In this document: piece by piece, positions 19,074 through 30,851 of the stretch
How positions within the stretch are numbered: position 1 is the stretch's first letter
How the letters are laid out: the number at the start of each line of letters is the position of its first letter
Source: Thermocrispum municipale DSM 44069
Lineage (GTDB): Bacteria > Actinomycetota > Actinomycetes > Mycobacteriales > Pseudonocardiaceae
Reading direction: 5' to 3'
DNA length: 64,000 nt
Assembly (NCBI RefSeq): GCF_000427825.1
Contig: NZ_KE386593.1
Span: 723,847 to 787,846, forward strand
The notes under the pieces: generated by a model
What the model saw: only the letters and a program-made list of their open reading frames with translations
What the model was told of the DNA's origin: nothing
Database searches by the model: none
Made by a program: the position numbers and the translations under genes

Positions 19074-21571
19074 CACTTGCGCACGACAAGCCGACCGAGA
19101 CTCAGCCCGAGGTGCCCGAGGGGCACGTGCGGTTGACCATCGACGGGCAAGAGGTGATCGCGCCCAAGGGTGAGCTGCTCATCCGGACCGCGGAGCGGCT
19201 GGGCACCATCATCCCGCGCTTCTGCGACCACCCGCTGCTCGACCCGGCGGGCGCCTGCCGCCAGTGCCTGGTCGAGGTGTCCATGGGCGGGCGGCCGATG
19301 CCCAAGCCGCAAGCGTCCTGCACCATGACCGTCGCCGACGGCATGGAGGTCAAGACCCAGCTGACCTCGCCGGTGGCGGACAAGGCGCAAAAGGGTGTGA
19401 TGGAGCTGCTGCTCATCAACCACCCGCTGGACTGCCCGATCTGCGACAAGGGCGGCGAGTGCCCGCTGCAGAACCAGGCGATGGCACACGGCCGGGCCGA
19501 CTCCCGGTTCGTCGACCGCAAGCGCACGTTCCCCAAGCCGCTGCGGATCTCCTCGCAGATCCTGCTCGACCGCGAACGCTGCGTGCTGTGCCAGCGCTGC
19601 ACCCGGTTCTCCCAGCAGATCGCCGGTGACCCGTTCATCGACCTGCTGGAGCGCGGCGCACAGCAGCAGATCGGCACGTCGGAGACCGCGGACCTGGAGG
19701 CGGCCGCGTCGACCACGCCCTCTGGCGAGCCGTTCCAGTCGTACTTCTCCGGCAACACCATCCAGATCTGTCCGGTCGGTGCGCTGACCTCGGCGCAGTA
19801 CCGCTTCCGGTCGCGCCCGTTCGACCTGGTGTCGACGCCGAGCGTGTGCGAGCACTGCTCGTCCGGCTGCGCCGAGCGGACCGACTTCCGCCGGGGCCGG
19901 ATCATGCGGAAGCTGGCCGGCGACGACCCGGACGTCAACGAGGAGTGGATCTGCGACAAGGGCCGCTTCGCGTTCCGCTACGCCACCGCGCCGGACCGCA
20001 TCCGCAAGCCGCTGGTGCGCGGCGAGGACGGTCAGCTGCGCGAGTCCTCGTGGACCGAAGCGATGCAGGTGGCGGCGGACGCGCTGGTCAAGGCGCGCGA
20101 CGGCAAGGGCATCGGGGTGCTCACCGGTGGTCGGCTGACCGTCGAGGACGCCTACGCCTACCAGAAGTTCGCCAGGGTCGCGGCGCGGACCAACGACATC
20201 GACTTCCGGGCTCGCGCGCACTCCGCGGAGGAGCTGAGGTTCCTGGCCTCCTCGGTGGTCGGCACGACGCCGGAGCACGTCAGCTTCTCCACGTTGGAGA
20301 AGGCGCCGATCGTGCTGTGCGTGGCGTTCGAGCCCGAGGACGAGGCGCCGATCGTGTTCCTGCGGCTGCGCAAGGCGTCCCGCAAGGGCACCAGGGTCGC
20401 GTACGTCGGGCAGTGGACCACGTCGTCGGTGCGCAAGACCTCCGGCGAGCTGCTGGCCTGCGCGCCAGGAGCCGAGGCGGCCGCGCTCGACGGCATCCCG
20501 GAGCACGCCAAGGACCTGCACGAGGCACTGTCCGCCGAGGGCGCGGTCATCCTGGTCGGCGAGCGCGCCGCCGAGGTGCCCGGCCTGTTCTCCGCGGTGC
20601 AGCGGCTGGCCGACGGCACCGGCGCCCGGGTCGCGTGGATTCCGCGCCGGGCCGGTGAGCGTGGTGCGCTCGACGCCGGTGCGGTGCCGACGCTGCTGCC
20701 CGGTGGCGCGCCGGTCACCGACGCGCAGGCCCGCGCCGCGCTCGAGCAGCTGTGGCGCCTGCCGGAAGGCACGCTGCCTGCCGAGCCGGGCCGCGACACC
20801 GCGGGCATCCTGGCCGCTGCCGCCGCGGGCGAGCTGGACGCGCTGGTGGTCGGCGGTGTCGACCCGGACGACCTGCCCGACCCACAGGCGGCCCGCGCCG
20901 CGCTGGACACGGTGGGCTTCGTGGTCAGCTTGGAGATGCGGCCGTCGGCCGTCACCGAGCGGGCCGACGTGGTGCTGCCGATCGCCCCGACGGCGGAGAA
21001 GGCGGGCACGTTCCGCAACTGGGAGGGCCGCGACCGGCCGTTCGACGTCACGCTGCAGAACACCGGTGCGCTGCCGGACTGCCGGGTGCTGGACACCCTG
21101 GCGGTGGAGATGGACGTCGACCTGTTCACCCAGACGCCGAAGGCCGCGTGGGCCGACTTCGACCGGGCCGCGGGCGCGGTGCCCCGGACCGTCGAGGCCT
21201 TCCAGGCCGAACCGGCCGCGGCGCAGGAGGAGTCGACGAACGGGCACGTGAAGCTGTCCACCTGGCGGCAGCTGATCGACAACGGATCGCTGCAGGTCGA
21301 GGAACCGCACCTGGCGGGCACCGCACGGCCTGCCGTCATCCGGCTGAACGCGGCCACCGCCGAACGGCACGGCGTCGTCGCCGGAGAGCTGGCGACGGTC
21401 CGCACCGAGCGGGGTGCGTTGACGCTGCCCGCGGAGATTGCCGATCTGCCGGACGGTGTGGTGTGGGTGCCGTCCCGCTCGCCGGTCGGCGTGTACGAGG
21501 CGCTGGGCGTCGGGCACGGCGGGGCCGTGCAGCTCAGCGCGGGTTCCGGTGAAACGGGAGGTGCGGCGTGA
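19070..21571 (+). CDS. nuoG: NADH-quinone oxidoreductase subunit G
   Basis: An 833-residue iron-sulfur subunit. The N-terminal ferredoxin-like region has [36 protein letters not shown] and [14 protein letters not shown] for the N1b, N5 and N4 clusters. The molybdopterin-type domain starts with VCEHCSSGC and a fourth Cys in [10 protein letters not shown], so the extra N7 cluster appears to be present. The remainder is a molybdopterin oxidoreductase fold without an obvious cofactor ligand, as usual for NuoG. The ATG overlaps the nuoF stop by 4 nt. Confidence 0.96.
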   Translation: MTLAHDKPTETQPEVPEGHVRLTIDGQEVIAPKGELLIRTAERLGTIIPRFCDHPLLDPAGACRQCLVEVSMGGRPMPKPQASCTMTVADGMEVKTQLTSPVADKAQKGVMELLLINHPLDCPICDKGGECPLQNQAMAHGRADSRFVDRKRTFPKPLRISSQILLDRERCVLCQRCTRFSQQIAGDPFIDLLERGAQQQIGTSETADLEAAASTTPSGEPFQSYFSGNTIQICPVGALTSAQYRFRSRPFDLVSTPSVCEHCSSGCAERTDFRRGRIMRKLAGDDPDVNEEWICDKGRFAFRYATAPDRIRKPLVRGEDGQLRESSWTEAMQVAADALVKARDGKGIGVLTGGRLTVEDAYAYQKFARVAARTNDIDFRARAHSAEELRFLASSVVGTTPEHVSFSTLEKAPIVLCVAFEPEDEAPIVFLRLRKASRKGTRVAYVGQWTTSSVRKTSGELLACAPGAEAAALDGIPEHAKDLHEALSAEGAVILVGERAAEVPGLFSAVQRLADGTGARVAWIPRRAGERGALDAGAVPTLLPGGAPVTDAQARAALEQLWRLPEGTLPAEPGRDTAGILAAAAAGELDALVVGGVDPDDLPDPQAARAALDTVGFVVSLEMRPSAVTERADVVLPIAPTAEKAGTFRNWEGRDRPFDVTLQNTGALPDCRVLDTLAVEMDVDLFTQTPKAAWADFDRAAGAVPRTVEAFQAEPAAAQEESTNGHVKLSTWRQLIDNGSLQVEEPHLAGTARPAVIRLNAATAERHGVVAGELATVRTERGALTLPAEIADLPDGVVWVPSRSPVGVYEALGVGHGGAVQLSAGSGETGGAA

Positions 21572-22926
21572 GCACGCTGTTCCTGGCCCAGGCGCAGCAA
21601 GAGATGACGCGCGCCGAGGTGCTGGCCGACGACCCGTTCTGGCTGGTGCTGCTCAAGGCCGTGGTGCTGTTCGCGTTCGGCGTGGTCATGACCCTGTTCA
21701 TGATCAACTGGGAGCGCAAGGTCGTGGCCCGCATGCAGCACCGGGTCGGGCCCAACCGGACCGGTCCCGGCGGCTGGCTGCAGTCGCTCGCCGACGGCAT
21801 CAAGCTGGCGTTCGTCGAGGAGATCATCCCGGAGGGTGCCGACCGCAAGGTCTACTGGATGGCCCCGGTCATCTCGTCGACCGCCGCGTTCGTCGGCTTC
21901 AGCGTGCTGCCGTTCGGCCCGAAGGTGACGATCTTCGGCGAGGAGACCTACCTGCAGCTGATCGATCTTCCGGTCGGCGTGCTGGTGGTGCTGGCCTGCT
22001 CGGCGGTCGGGGTCTACGGCATCGTCCTCGGCGGGTGGGCGTCCGGCTCACCGTATCCGCTGCTCGGTGCGCTGCGGTCGGCCGCGCAGGTGATCAGCTA
22101 CGAGATCGCGATGGGGCTGAGCCTGGTCGCGGTGCTGCTGTACGCGCAGTCGCTGTCCACCGGTGACATCGTCGACGCGCAGCAGAACGGCTGGTTCGCC
22201 ATCCTGCTGCTGCCGAGCTTCGTGATCTTCGTGATCTCGATGGTCGGCGAGACCAACCGGGCGCCGTTCGACCTGCCGGAAGCCGAGTCCGAGCTGGTCG
22301 GTGGCTTCCACACCGAGTACAGCTCGCTGAAGTTCGCCCTGTTCTTCCTGGCCGAGTACGTCAACATGGTGGTGCTGTCCGGCTTCGTCACCACGTTGTT
22401 CCTCGGCGGGTACATGGCGCCGTGGCCGATCTCGGCGCTCTGGGACGGCTACTTCAACACCGGTTGGTGGCCGGTGCTGTGGTTCCTGATCAAGACGCTG
22501 GCGTTCCTCTTCCTCTACATCTGGCTGCGCGGCACGCTGCCCCGGTTCCGCTACGACCAGTTCATGCGGCTGGGCTGGAAGGTGCTGGTGCCCGCCAGCC
22601 TGGCGTGGGTCGTGCTGATCGCCGGCGTGCGCGCCCTGCGCAACGACGCCAACGTCGGCTCGACCGAGATCGTCATCTTCGGCGGCGTCGCGGTGCTGCT
22701 GATCGTGCTGCTCACGCTGCTGATCCCGGAGCGCAAGGTCGAGACGGACGACCGCATCCCGCTGGCCGGCAGCGGCTTCCCGGTGCCGCCCGCGGACCTG
22801 GAAGTGCCGGAGAAGACACCGCGTCAGCTGGCGCTGGAGAAGGCCGAGCGCAAGCGCAAGCGGCTGGCCAAGGCCGGCGCGTCCGCGACTGCCGACAAGG
22901 AGGGCAGCGACGATGGGGATGTTTGA
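21568..22926 (+). CDS. nuoH: NADH-quinone oxidoreductase subunit H
   Basis: A 452-residue membrane subunit that links the quinone site to the proton-pumping arm. Helices begin at about residue 25. Motifs include [39 protein letters not shown] and [20 protein letters not shown]. The C-terminus has an 80-residue charged extension (ERKVETDD to the end) seen in actinobacterial NuoH. The GTG overlaps the nuoG stop by 4 nt. Confidence 0.97.
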   Translation: MSTLFLAQAQQEMTRAEVLADDPFWLVLLKAVVLFAFGVVMTLFMINWERKVVARMQHRVGPNRTGPGGWLQSLADGIKLAFVEEIIPEGADRKVYWMAPVISSTAAFVGFSVLPFGPKVTIFGEETYLQLIDLPVGVLVVLACSAVGVYGIVLGGWASGSPYPLLGALRSAAQVISYEIAMGLSLVAVLLYAQSLSTGDIVDAQQNGWFAILLLPSFVIFVISMVGETNRAPFDLPEAESELVGGFHTEYSSLKFALFFLAEYVNMVVLSGFVTTLFLGGYMAPWPISALWDGYFNTGWWPVLWFLIKTLAFLFLYIWLRGTLPRFRYDQFMRLGWKVLVPASLAWVVLIAGVRALRNDANVGSTEIVIFGGVAVLLIVLLTLLIPERKVETDDRIPLAGSGFPVPPADLEVPEKTPRQLALEKAERKRKRLAKAGASATADKEGSDDGDV

Positions 22927-23464
22927 TCCGATCAAGGGATTCGGCGTCACCTTCTCGACGATGTTCAAGAAGGTGGTCACCGAGGAGTACCCGGAGGACT
23001 ACTACCCGACTGCCCCGCGGTACCACGGTCGCCACCAGCTCAACCGGCACCCGGACGGGCTGGAGAAGTGCGTCGGCTGCGAGCTGTGCGCGTGGGCCTG
23101 CCCGGCCGACGCGATCTTCGTAGAAGGTGGCGACAACACCGAGGAGGAGCGCTACTCCCCGGGCGAGCGGTACGGCAAGGACTACCAGATCAACTACCTG
23201 CGCTGCATCGGCTGCGGGTTGTGCATCGAGGCGTGCCCGACCCGCTCGTTGACCATGCTCAACTTCTACGAGCTGGCCGACGACGACCGGCAGAAGCTGA
23301 TCTACACCAAGGAAGACCTGCTCGCGCCGTTGCTGCCCGGCATGGAGGCGCCGCCGCACCCGATGCGGCTCGGTGACGACGAGCAGGACTACTACGTGCG
23401 CGGGCCCGAACTGGCCCGGCAGGCCGGCCAGGCCAAGCAGACCAGCGAGGTGAGCGCGCAATGA
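22913..23464 (+). CDS. nuoI: NADH-quinone oxidoreductase subunit I
   Basis: A 183-residue ferredoxin-like subunit with two [4Fe-4S] clusters (N6a and N6b), seen as [16 protein letters not shown] and [15 protein letters not shown]. It passes electrons from NuoG to NuoB. The ATG at 22913 overlaps nuoH by 14 nt. Confidence 0.97.
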   Translation: MGMFDPIKGFGVTFSTMFKKVVTEEYPEDYYPTAPRYHGRHQLNRHPDGLEKCVGCELCAWACPADAIFVEGGDNTEEERYSPGERYGKDYQINYLRCIGCGLCIEACPTRSLTMLNFYELADDDRQKLIYTKEDLLAPLLPGMEAPPHPMRLGDDEQDYYVRGPELARQAGQAKQTSEVSAQ

Positions 23465-24324
23465 GCTCGATGGTGCTGGCGCAAGCCGCCGAGGTGACCA
23501 CCGGCGAGGCGGTGACGTTCTGGATCCTCGGCCCGGCCGCGCTGGCGGGCGGCTTCGGCATGATCTTCGCCCGCAGCGCGGTGCACTCGGCGCTGTGGCT
23601 GGTGCTGAGCATGCTCAGCCTTGGCGTGCTGTACATGGTGCAGTCGGCGCCGTTCCTCGGCTTCACGCAGATCATCGTCTACACCGGCGCGGTGATGATG
23701 CTGTTCCTGTTCGTGCTGATGATGGCCGGACGGGACAGCGCCGACTCGGTGGTCGAAGTGCTGCGCGGGCAGCGACTGCTCGCCGCGATCTTCGGCATCG
23801 GATTCGCCGGACTGCTGGTCGCCGGGCTGACCAGGGCGCTGACCGACGTGACCGCGGCGCCTGCGAGCGACCCGAACAGCCCGACCGGCGGTGGTGCGGG
23901 CGGCCTGGGCAGGCTGATCTTCACCGACTACCTGTTCGGCTTCGAGTTGACCGCGGCGCTGCTGATCGTGGCCGCGCTGGCCGGCATCGTGCTGGCCACC
24001 CGCGACCGGCGCAACGAAGGCCGGAAGAAGTCGCAGAAGGAACTGGTCGAGGCGCGGTTCCGCGGTGAGTACAAGCGCAAGACACCGTTCCCCGGCCCCG
24101 GCGTGTTCGCCACCTCCAACTCGGTGGCCACGCCCGCGCTGCTGCCGGACGGCCGGGTGGCGCCCGAGTCGCTGTCCGACCTGATCGAGTCCACCACCAC
24201 CGCGCAGCTGATCGCCAAGCACGAGCGGCTGGCCACCGAGGCGGAGGACGAGGCGGACAAGAGCGCACGGGCGCTGGTCGCGGGCAAGTCGGCGGAGGCA
24301 CAGGACGAGGAGGAGTCGAAGTGA
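23461..24324 (+). CDS. nuoJ: NADH-quinone oxidoreductase subunit J
   Basis: A 287-residue membrane subunit with five helices in the first 180 residues, including the conserved region [19 protein letters not shown]. The C-terminal 100 residues form a hydrophilic extension, longer than in enterobacterial NuoJ. The ATG overlaps the nuoI stop by 4 nt. Confidence 0.96.
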   Translation: MSSMVLAQAAEVTTGEAVTFWILGPAALAGGFGMIFARSAVHSALWLVLSMLSLGVLYMVQSAPFLGFTQIIVYTGAVMMLFLFVLMMAGRDSADSVVEVLRGQRLLAAIFGIGFAGLLVAGLTRALTDVTAAPASDPNSPTGGGAGGLGRLIFTDYLFGFELTAALLIVAALAGIVLATRDRRNEGRKKSQKELVEARFRGEYKRKTPFPGPGVFATSNSVATPALLPDGRVAPESLSDLIESTTTAQLIAKHERLATEAEDEADKSARALVAGKSAEAQDEEESK

Positions 24325-24620
24325 CCCCGACCTACTACCTGCTGCTGTCCGCGCTGCTGTTCACCATCGGCGTGGTCGGCGTGCTGGTGCGGCGCAACGC
24401 GATCGTGGTCTTCATGTGCATCGAGCTGATGCTCAATGCGGTGAACCTGACGCTGGTGACCTTCGCCAGGATCAACGGCGAGCTCGACGGTCAGGTGATG
24501 GCGTTCTTCGTGATGGTCGTCGCGGCCGCCGAAGTGGTCGTCGGCCTGGCCATCATCATGTCCATCTTCAAGGCCCGGCGGTCGGCCTCGGTCGACGACA
24601 CCAACCTGCTGAAGTACTGA
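24321..24620 (+). CDS. nuoK: NADH-quinone oxidoreductase subunit K
   Basis: A 99-residue three-helix antiporter-like subunit, with the two conserved membrane glutamates in [12 protein letters not shown] and [12 protein letters not shown]. The GTG overlaps the nuoJ stop by 4 nt. Confidence 0.97.
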   Translation: MTPTYYLLLSALLFTIGVVGVLVRRNAIVVFMCIELMLNAVNLTLVTFARINGELDGQVMAFFVMVVAAAEVVVGLAIIMSIFKARRSASVDDTNLLKY

Positions 24621-24622
24621 TC

Positions 24623-24688
24623 ATGTGGGGAGATTTGCCGATGTGCTGGCGTAGGGCGCGCGTGACGACCCCCGGAGTGGCATCGTGA
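24623..24688 (+). CDS. Mini-ORF between nuoK and nuoL (uncertain)
   Basis: A 21-codon frame (ATG at 24623) or, from the internal ATG at 24641, a 15-codon frame encoding [15 protein letters not shown] fills the only gap in the nuo operon. GGGGAG lies 8 nt before the second ATG, and the TGA overlaps the nuoL GTG as GTGA. It could couple nuoL translation, or be chance. Confidence 0.2.
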   Translation: MWGDLPMCWRRARVTTPGVAS

Positions 24689-26580
24689 TCGAATCATCGT
24701 GGTTGCTGATCGCCTTCCCCGCGTTCGGCGCGCTCGTGTTGCTGGCCGGTGGGCGACGTACCGACGCGTGGGGCCACTGGCTGGGCTGCGCGACCGTGAT
24801 CGCGTCGTTCGTCTACGGCCTGATCCTGTTCCTCGACAGTGACGGCCGGCCGACGGACACCACCGTCTTCTCCTGGATCCCGGTGTCCGACCTGCAGGTC
24901 GACTTCGGGTTGCGCATCGACGCGTTGTCGCTGGTGTTCGTGCTGCTGATCACCGGTGTCGGGTCGTTGATCCACATCTACGCCACCGGTTACATGGCCG
25001 ACGACGCCGGGCGCCGCCGCTTCTTCGGGTACTTCAACCTGTTCGTCGCGGCGATGCTGATCCTGGTGCTCGGCAACGGGTTCGTGACCCTGTACCTGGG
25101 CTGGGAAGGCGTCGGTCTCGCGTCCTACCTGCTGATCGGCTGGTACCAGAACAAGCCGTCGGCGGCCACCGCGGCCAAGAAGGCGTTCGTGATGAACCGG
25201 GTCGGTGACGTCGGCCTGGCCCTGGCGATCTTCCTGATGTGGGCGAACTTCGGCTCGACCCAGTACTCCGAGGTGTTCGCGGCCGTCGGGCAGGCGGATG
25301 AGAACGTGCTGCTGGCCATCGGGTTGCTGCTGCTGCTCGGTGCCTGCGGTAAGTCCGGCCAGTTCCCGCTGCAGGCGTGGTTGCCGGACGCGATGGAAGG
25401 CCCGACCCCGGTCTCCGCCCTGATCCACGCGGCGACCATGGTGACCGCGGGTGTGTACCTGATCGCCCGCTCGGCGCCGATCTACAACGCCAACCCGGAC
25501 GCGCAGCTCGTGGTGGCGCTCATCGGTGCGTTCACGTTGCTGCTCGGGGCGATCATCGGCTGCGCCTACGACGACATCAAGAAGGTGCTCGCCTACTCCA
25601 CGGTGAGCCAGATCGGCTACATGATGCTGGCCGTCGGCCTCGGCCCGTTCGGCTACGGGCTGGGCATCATGCACCTGCTCACCCACGGCTTCTTCAAGGC
25701 CGGGCTGTTCCTCGGCGCCGGGTCCGTCTCGCACGGTCTGCACGGCGAGCTGGACATCCGGCGCATGGGTGGTCTGTGGCGCAAGATGCCGATCACGTTC
25801 GTCACGTTCGGCCTCGGCTACCTGGCGCTGATCGGCTTCCCGTTCACCGCCGGCTACTTCTCCAAGGACGCCATCATCGCCGCGGCGTTCGGCCAGGAAG
25901 GCTGGCGCGGCTGGGTGTTCGGCGGCGCGGCCCTGCTCGGTGCGGGCATCACCGCCTTCTACATGACCCGCCTGGTGCTGATGACGTTCTTCGGCAAGGC
26001 CCGCTGGCAGGAGCTGAGGACGGCCGACGGCAAGGAGTACCACCCGCACGAGTCGCCGCCGGTGATGACCGTGCCGATGATGGTGATCGCGGTCGGTTCG
26101 GTCGCGGCCGGTGCGTTCCTGGCCCTCGGCGACAACCTGGTGGAATGGCTGACGCCGTCGGTCGGTCCGCTGATGGAGAGCGAAGCCGGCGTGATCGGGC
26201 ACGGCGCGGTGCCGTTCCTGGTGGTCGGCATCTCGGCGCTCGGTGTGCTGCTCGCGTGGCTGTTCGTCGGCCGCAAGGAGGTCCCGGTCGAGCGGCCGCA
26301 GCGGGTCAGCGCGGTGGTGCGGGCGGCACGCGCCGACCTGTACGGCAACGCGCTGAACGAGACGTTGTTCGCCCGCCCGGGCATCTGGCTCTCGCGGGCA
26401 CTGGTGTTCGTGGACAACCGTGGCGTGGACGGGTTGGTGAACGGTCTTGCCGCGCTGCTCGGTGGTAGCTCCGGGCGGCTGCGCAGGTTGCAGACCGGTT
26501 TCGTCCGGTCCTACGCCCTGACGATGCTGATCGGCGGGTTCCTGCTGGTCGGCGCCCTGTTGATGGTGAGGTTCGGATGA
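24685..26580 (+). CDS. nuoL: NADH-quinone oxidoreductase subunit L
   Basis: A 631-residue antiporter-like proton-pumping subunit with 14 to 16 predicted helices. Conserved regions include [19 protein letters not shown], the Lys-containing [33 protein letters not shown] and [11 protein letters not shown]. The C-terminal long lateral helix region ends at the last membrane span. GGAG lies 7 nt before the GTG. The stop overlaps nuoM by 4 nt. Confidence 0.97.
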   Translation: MIESSWLLIAFPAFGALVLLAGGRRTDAWGHWLGCATVIASFVYGLILFLDSDGRPTDTTVFSWIPVSDLQVDFGLRIDALSLVFVLLITGVGSLIHIYATGYMADDAGRRRFFGYFNLFVAAMLILVLGNGFVTLYLGWEGVGLASYLLIGWYQNKPSAATAAKKAFVMNRVGDVGLALAIFLMWANFGSTQYSEVFAAVGQADENVLLAIGLLLLLGACGKSGQFPLQAWLPDAMEGPTPVSALIHAATMVTAGVYLIARSAPIYNANPDAQLVVALIGAFTLLLGAIIGCAYDDIKKVLAYSTVSQIGYMMLAVGLGPFGYGLGIMHLLTHGFFKAGLFLGAGSVSHGLHGELDIRRMGGLWRKMPITFVTFGLGYLALIGFPFTAGYFSKDAIIAAAFGQEGWRGWVFGGAALLGAGITAFYMTRLVLMTFFGKARWQELRTADGKEYHPHESPPVMTVPMMVIAVGSVAAGAFLALGDNLVEWLTPSVGPLMESEAGVIGHGAVPFLVVGISALGVLLAWLFVGRKEVPVERPQRVSAVVRAARADLYGNALNETLFARPGIWLSRALVFVDNRGVDGLVNGLAALLGGSSGRLRRLQTGFVRSYALTMLIGGFLLVGALLMVRFG

Positions 26581-28133
26581 CCTGGCTGCTCGCACTCATC
26601 CTGCTACCGCTGATCGGCTCGGCGGCGGTCGCCGTGTTGCGGAACAACCGCCGGGTCGCCAAGCTCACCGCGTTCGTGTTCTCGCTGGCCACGCTGGCGC
26701 TGGTGGTGCCGCTGTGGCTGAGCTACGACCCGGACGGCGAGCGGCTGCAGCAGACGTCGTCGATGGACTGGATCCCGGCGTGGGGCATCCACATCTCGTT
26801 CGGCATCGACGGCATCGCGCTGGTGATGATCGCGGTCATCGGGCTGTTGGTGCCGATGGTGGTGCTGCTGTTCGGGGTCACCGACAAGCTGCCGTCCGGC
26901 CGCACGCCGGGTGGCTTCCTGTCGCTGATCCTGCTGCAGCAGGGCTTGACCATCGCGGTGTTCGCCGCCACCGACGTCTTCCTGTTCTACGTGCTGTTCG
27001 AGGTCATGCTGATCCCGATGTACTTCCTCATCGGGAACTACGGTGGGGCCAACCGGCAGTACGCGGCGGTGAAGTTCTTCCTGTACTCGTTCCTCGGCGG
27101 TCTGATCATGCTGGCGTCGGCGATCGGCGCCTACTCGCTGGCCGCCGACGAGCTCGGCCAGGGCACGTTCGACTGGCAGACGCTCACCGAGGTGGTCTCG
27201 CAGGCCCCGCTGACCACGCAGATCTGGCTGTTCCTCGGCTTCTTCGTGGCGTTCGCGGTGAAGGCGCCGCTGGTGCCGTTCCACACCTGGCTGCCGGACG
27301 CCGCCGGGCAGGCGCCGATCGGTGTCGCCGTCATCCTGGTCGGCGTGCTGGACAAGGTCGGCACGTTCGGTTTCCTGCGCTACAGCCTGCCGATGTTCCC
27401 GGACGCCTCCGCGGAGCTGGCGCCGCTGGTGCTCGTGCTGGCCGTGGCGGGCATCCTGTACGCGTCGATCGTGGCCGCGGGTCAGCAGGACATGAAGCGG
27501 TTCATCGCGTACGTGTCGATCGCCCACTTCGGGTTCATCGCGCTGGGCATCTTCGCGTTCACCGAGCAGGCCCAGGTCGGCGCGGTGACGTACATGCTCA
27601 ACCACAGCCTGGCCACCGGCATGCTGATCCTGGTGCTGGGCATGGTGATCGCCCGTGGCGGGTCGACGAAGATCTCCGACTACGGCGGCATGTCCAAGGT
27701 GACACCGCTGCTGGCCGGCTTCCTGCTGGTCGCGGGCCTGTCGACCATGTCGCTGCCCGGCACCAACGCTTTCATCTCCGAGTTCCTGGTGCTGCTGGGC
27801 TCGTTCGAGTCGCGGCCGGTGTACGCGATCCTGGCCACGATCGGCATGATCCTGGCGGCCATCTACGTGCTGTGGACCTACCAGCGGATCATGCAGGGGC
27901 CGGTGCGCGGTGACGCGCTGGTCGGCGCCGGTGGTGGTCCTGGCACGGCGCAGGCCCCGGCGAAGGCGGCGCGCAAAGCGATCAAGGACGTCGGCAGCCG
28001 CGAGCTGATCGTGCTGGTGCCGCTGGTCGCGCTGATCATCGGGCTCGGTGTCTACCCGAAGCCGGTGCTGGACACAGTGACTCCGTCGGTGCAACCCACC
28101 GTTTCCGTCGGTGAAGGGGAAGGTAACGAGTGA
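26577..28133 (+). CDS. nuoM: NADH-quinone oxidoreductase subunit M
   Basis: A 518-residue antiporter-like subunit. Key motifs are [15 protein letters not shown] with the conserved glutamate, [15 protein letters not shown], and the helix-breaking region around [15 protein letters not shown]. An Ala/Gly-rich loop lies at residues 443-465 near the end. The ATG overlaps the nuoL stop by 4 nt. Confidence 0.97.
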   Translation: MTWLLALILLPLIGSAAVAVLRNNRRVAKLTAFVFSLATLALVVPLWLSYDPDGERLQQTSSMDWIPAWGIHISFGIDGIALVMIAVIGLLVPMVVLLFGVTDKLPSGRTPGGFLSLILLQQGLTIAVFAATDVFLFYVLFEVMLIPMYFLIGNYGGANRQYAAVKFFLYSFLGGLIMLASAIGAYSLAADELGQGTFDWQTLTEVVSQAPLTTQIWLFLGFFVAFAVKAPLVPFHTWLPDAAGQAPIGVAVILVGVLDKVGTFGFLRYSLPMFPDASAELAPLVLVLAVAGILYASIVAAGQQDMKRFIAYVSIAHFGFIALGIFAFTEQAQVGAVTYMLNHSLATGMLILVLGMVIARGGSTKISDYGGMSKVTPLLAGFLLVAGLSTMSLPGTNAFISEFLVLLGSFESRPVYAILATIGMILAAIYVLWTYQRIMQGPVRGDALVGAGGGPGTAQAPAKAARKAIKDVGSRELIVLVPLVALIIGLGVYPKPVLDTVTPSVQPTVSVGEGEGNE

Positions 28134-29722
28134 TGGACCTCGCGCAAGGCGGTCCCGCCACTGCGTTGGGCGTGCCGAGTATCGATGTCGCGGCCGTGCT
28201 GCCGCTGCTGATCATCTTCACCGCCGGCGCGGTTGGCGTGCTGTTGGAGGCCGCGCTGCCGCGTCAACAGCGTTGGCCTGCCCAGGTCGCGCTGAGCCTG
28301 GCGTCGGTCGTGGGCGCGGGCGTGGCGTTGGCCTTCTACGCCACCGGTGACTTCGAGCGCCTGACCACGTTCCGCGCGGAGGAAGCGTCGTCCGGCGCGC
28401 TTGCGGTGGACGCCCCCGCGCTGTTCCTGTGGGGCACGCTGCTCGCGCTGGGTCTGCTCGCTCTGCTGCTGATCGCCGACCGGTCCGTCGAGCCGGGTGG
28501 TGCGTTCGTCAGCCGGGCGGCGTTGCGCGGCAATGCCGGTGGCACGGACACCCTGACCACCGAGAAGACCTTCACCGGCATGCAGACCGAGGTCTTCCCG
28601 CTGACGCTGTTCGCGCTCGGCGGCATGATGACCTTCTGCGCGGCGAACGACCTGCTGACCATGTTCATCGCGCTCGAGGTGCTGTCGCTGCCGCTGTACC
28701 TGATGTGCGGGCTGGCCCGGCGCAGGCGGCTGATCTCGCAGGAAGCCGCGGTCAAGTACTTCCTGCTCGGCGCGTTCGCCTCGGCGTTCTTCCTCTACGG
28801 CGTGGCCATGCTGTACGGCTACGCGGGTTCGGTGCACCTGGCCGACATCGCCAACGCCGCTTCCGGTACCGATCGGTCCGACACGCTGTTGTTCGCCGGG
28901 TTCGGGCTGCTGGCCATCGGGTTGCTGTTCAAGGGCTCGGTGGGCCCGTTCCACACCTGGACGCCGGACGTCTACCAAGGCGCGCCGACCCCGGTCACCG
29001 GGTTCATGGCTGCCTGCACCAAGGTGGCGGCCTTCGGTGGCCTGATCCGCGTGCTGACCGTCAGCTTCGAGTCGACGTCGTGGGAGTGGCGCGGCGTGCT
29101 GACCGCCGTGGCGATCGTGTCGATGGCGATCGGCGCCATCCTGGGTCTCACCCAGCGCGACGTGAAGCGGATGATCGCGTACTCGTCGGTCGCGCACGCC
29201 GGGTTCCTGCTGGTCGGCGCCATGGCGCTGACCGAGGACGGTCTGTCGGCCACGTTGTTCTACCTGCTGGCCTACGGCTTCACCACGCTGGCGGCGTTCG
29301 GCGTGATCTCGCTGGTGCGGGACTCCAGCGGGGAGGCCACCGACCTGTCCGCGTGGGCCGGTCTGGCCAAGCGGTCCCCGCTGGTCGCCGCGGTGTTCAC
29401 CTTCCTGCTGCTCGCTCTCGCCGGTATCCCGCTGACCAGCGGTTTCGTCGGCAAGTTCGCGGTGTTCGAGGCCGCGTTGTCGGACGGAATGGCTCCGCTG
29501 GTCGTGGTCGCCCTGGTGGCCAGCGCGGTCGCGGCGTTCTTCTACCTGCGCGTGGTGGTGCTGATGTACTTCTCCGAGCCCGCGCCGGACGGGCCCGCGG
29601 TGACCGTCCCGGGTGCGTTCACCACGACGGCCATCGCGGTCGGCACCATCGCCACGCTGGTGCTCGGTGTGCTGCCCACGTTCGCCCTGGACTGGGCGTC
29701 GGCAGGCGGGTTCACGTTCTGA
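28130..29722 (+). CDS. nuoN: NADH-quinone oxidoreductase subunit N
   Basis: A 530-residue antiporter-like subunit and the last gene of the operon. It shows ALEVLSLPLYLMCGLARR, AAVKYFLLGAFASAFFLYG, KGSVGPFHTWTPDVYQGAPTP and KRMIAYSSVAHAGFLLVG. The start is GTG at 28130 or the adjacent ATG at 28133; both keep the 4-nt type overlap with nuoM. No terminator hairpin was recognised before the next gene, 55 nt away. Confidence 0.97.
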   Translation: MMDLAQGGPATALGVPSIDVAAVLPLLIIFTAGAVGVLLEAALPRQQRWPAQVALSLASVVGAGVALAFYATGDFERLTTFRAEEASSGALAVDAPALFLWGTLLALGLLALLLIADRSVEPGGAFVSRAALRGNAGGTDTLTTEKTFTGMQTEVFPLTLFALGGMMTFCAANDLLTMFIALEVLSLPLYLMCGLARRRRLISQEAAVKYFLLGAFASAFFLYGVAMLYGYAGSVHLADIANAASGTDRSDTLLFAGFGLLAIGLLFKGSVGPFHTWTPDVYQGAPTPVTGFMAACTKVAAFGGLIRVLTVSFESTSWEWRGVLTAVAIVSMAIGAILGLTQRDVKRMIAYSSVAHAGFLLVGAMALTEDGLSATLFYLLAYGFTTLAAFGVISLVRDSSGEATDLSAWAGLAKRSPLVAAVFTFLLLALAGIPLTSGFVGKFAVFEAALSDGMAPLVVVALVASAVAAFFYLRVVVLMYFSEPAPDGPAVTVPGAFTTTAIAVGTIATLVLGVLPTFALDWASAGGFTF

Positions 29723-29764
29723 CCGCCCCGGTTGGCCGCTGGAAGGCGATCGGGGCATGCCCGT

Positions 29765-29770
29765 TACGCT
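29765..29770 (+). promoter_or_regulatory. -10 hexamer of the polyprenyl synthase promoter
   Basis: TACGCT lies 7 nt before the GTG at 29778, which supports a leaderless start. Confidence 0.45.
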
Positions 29771-29777
29771 GACTGGC

Positions 29778-30794
29778 GTGTCTGACGCCAAGCGCATGGC
29801 CGAGTTGCAGGCCGCGGTGGGTTTGCGAATCGCCGACGAGGCTTTGCTTGACGAGTTGTCCGCCGGCCTGGCGAAGGTGGAAACGCTGCTGCGGGAGGCC
29901 GTGCGCAGCGACGTCGCCTTCGTCGACGCGGCGGCCCGCCACCTGACCGAAGCGGGCGGTAAGCGGTTCCGGCCGTTGTTCACGCTGCTGGCCGGCCAGT
30001 TCGGTGACGGCGGTACCGACGACGTCGTCACCGCGGCGGCTGCGGTCGAACTGGTCCACCTCGCCACGCTGTACCACGACGACGTGATGGACGAGGCCAC
30101 CATGCGGCGTGGTGCGCAGAGCGCCAACGCCCGGTGGGACAACACCGTCGCGATCCTGACCGGCGACCTGTTGTTCGCGCACGCCTCGCGGCTGGTCGCC
30201 CAGCTGGGCACCGAGCCGACCAGGATCATCGCGGAGACGATGAACGAACTGGTCACCGGCCAGATCAGGGAAACCGTGGGGGCGCGCGACGGTGAGGACC
30301 CGATCGAGCACTACCTGACCGTCATCGCGCAGAAGACCGGCTCGCTGATCGCCACGTCCGGTCGGTTCGGCGCCATGCTCTCCGGCGCCGCGCCGGAGCA
30401 CGTCGCCGCGCTGCGGCAGTTCGGCGAGATCATCGGTGTGGCGTTCCAGATCTCCGACGACATCATCGACATCGCGTCCGGGTCGGACGTGCTGGGCAAG
30501 GAGCAGGGCACCGATCTGCGCGAAGGTGTGCGTACCTTGCCGATGCTTTACGCGTTGAACGATGACGAAGAAAATTCCCGACTGATCGAGTTGCTGTCCA
30601 CCCCGCTGACCGACGACGATGAGGTCGCTGAAGCGGTTGAGCTGCTGCGGTCGTCGGCCGGCTTGGAGCATGCGCGGGAAACGCTGCGCGAGTACACGCT
30701 GCGGGCCAGGGCCGAGTTGGCTCCGTTGCCAGATTCGGCCGCGCGTGACGCGTGCGAGTCCGTCGCCGACTACCTCGCCGCTCGCACGAACTAG
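29778..30794 (+). CDS. Polyprenyl diphosphate synthase (GrcC-type)
   Basis: A 338-residue trans-prenyltransferase that extends allylic diphosphates with isopentenyl diphosphate. The first aspartate-rich motif is seen in LYHDDVMDEATMRRG and the second in QISDDIIDIASGS; GGKRFRPLFTLL and the Gly-Lys substrate loop are also present. The position next to menaquinone genes, as for grcC1 (Rv0562) in M. tuberculosis, suggests it makes the menaquinone side chain. The GTG at 29778 is chosen for its -10 hexamer; an ATG at 29757 with GGAAGG upstream would add seven residues. Confidence 0.92.
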   Translation: MSDAKRMAELQAAVGLRIADEALLDELSAGLAKVETLLREAVRSDVAFVDAAARHLTEAGGKRFRPLFTLLAGQFGDGGTDDVVTAAAAVELVHLATLYHDDVMDEATMRRGAQSANARWDNTVAILTGDLLFAHASRLVAQLGTEPTRIIAETMNELVTGQIRETVGARDGEDPIEHYLTVIAQKTGSLIATSGRFGAMLSGAAPEHVAALRQFGEIIGVAFQISDDIIDIASGSDVLGKEQGTDLREGVRTLPMLYALNDDEENSRLIELLSTPLTDDDEVAEAVELLRSSAGLEHARETLREYTLRARAELAPLPDSAARDACESVADYLAARTN

Positions 30795-30851
30795 AGCCAC
30801 TCCAGCCACCGGCACCGCCGGCGGAGTGGAGGGAAGGAGACCGCGCAGACC

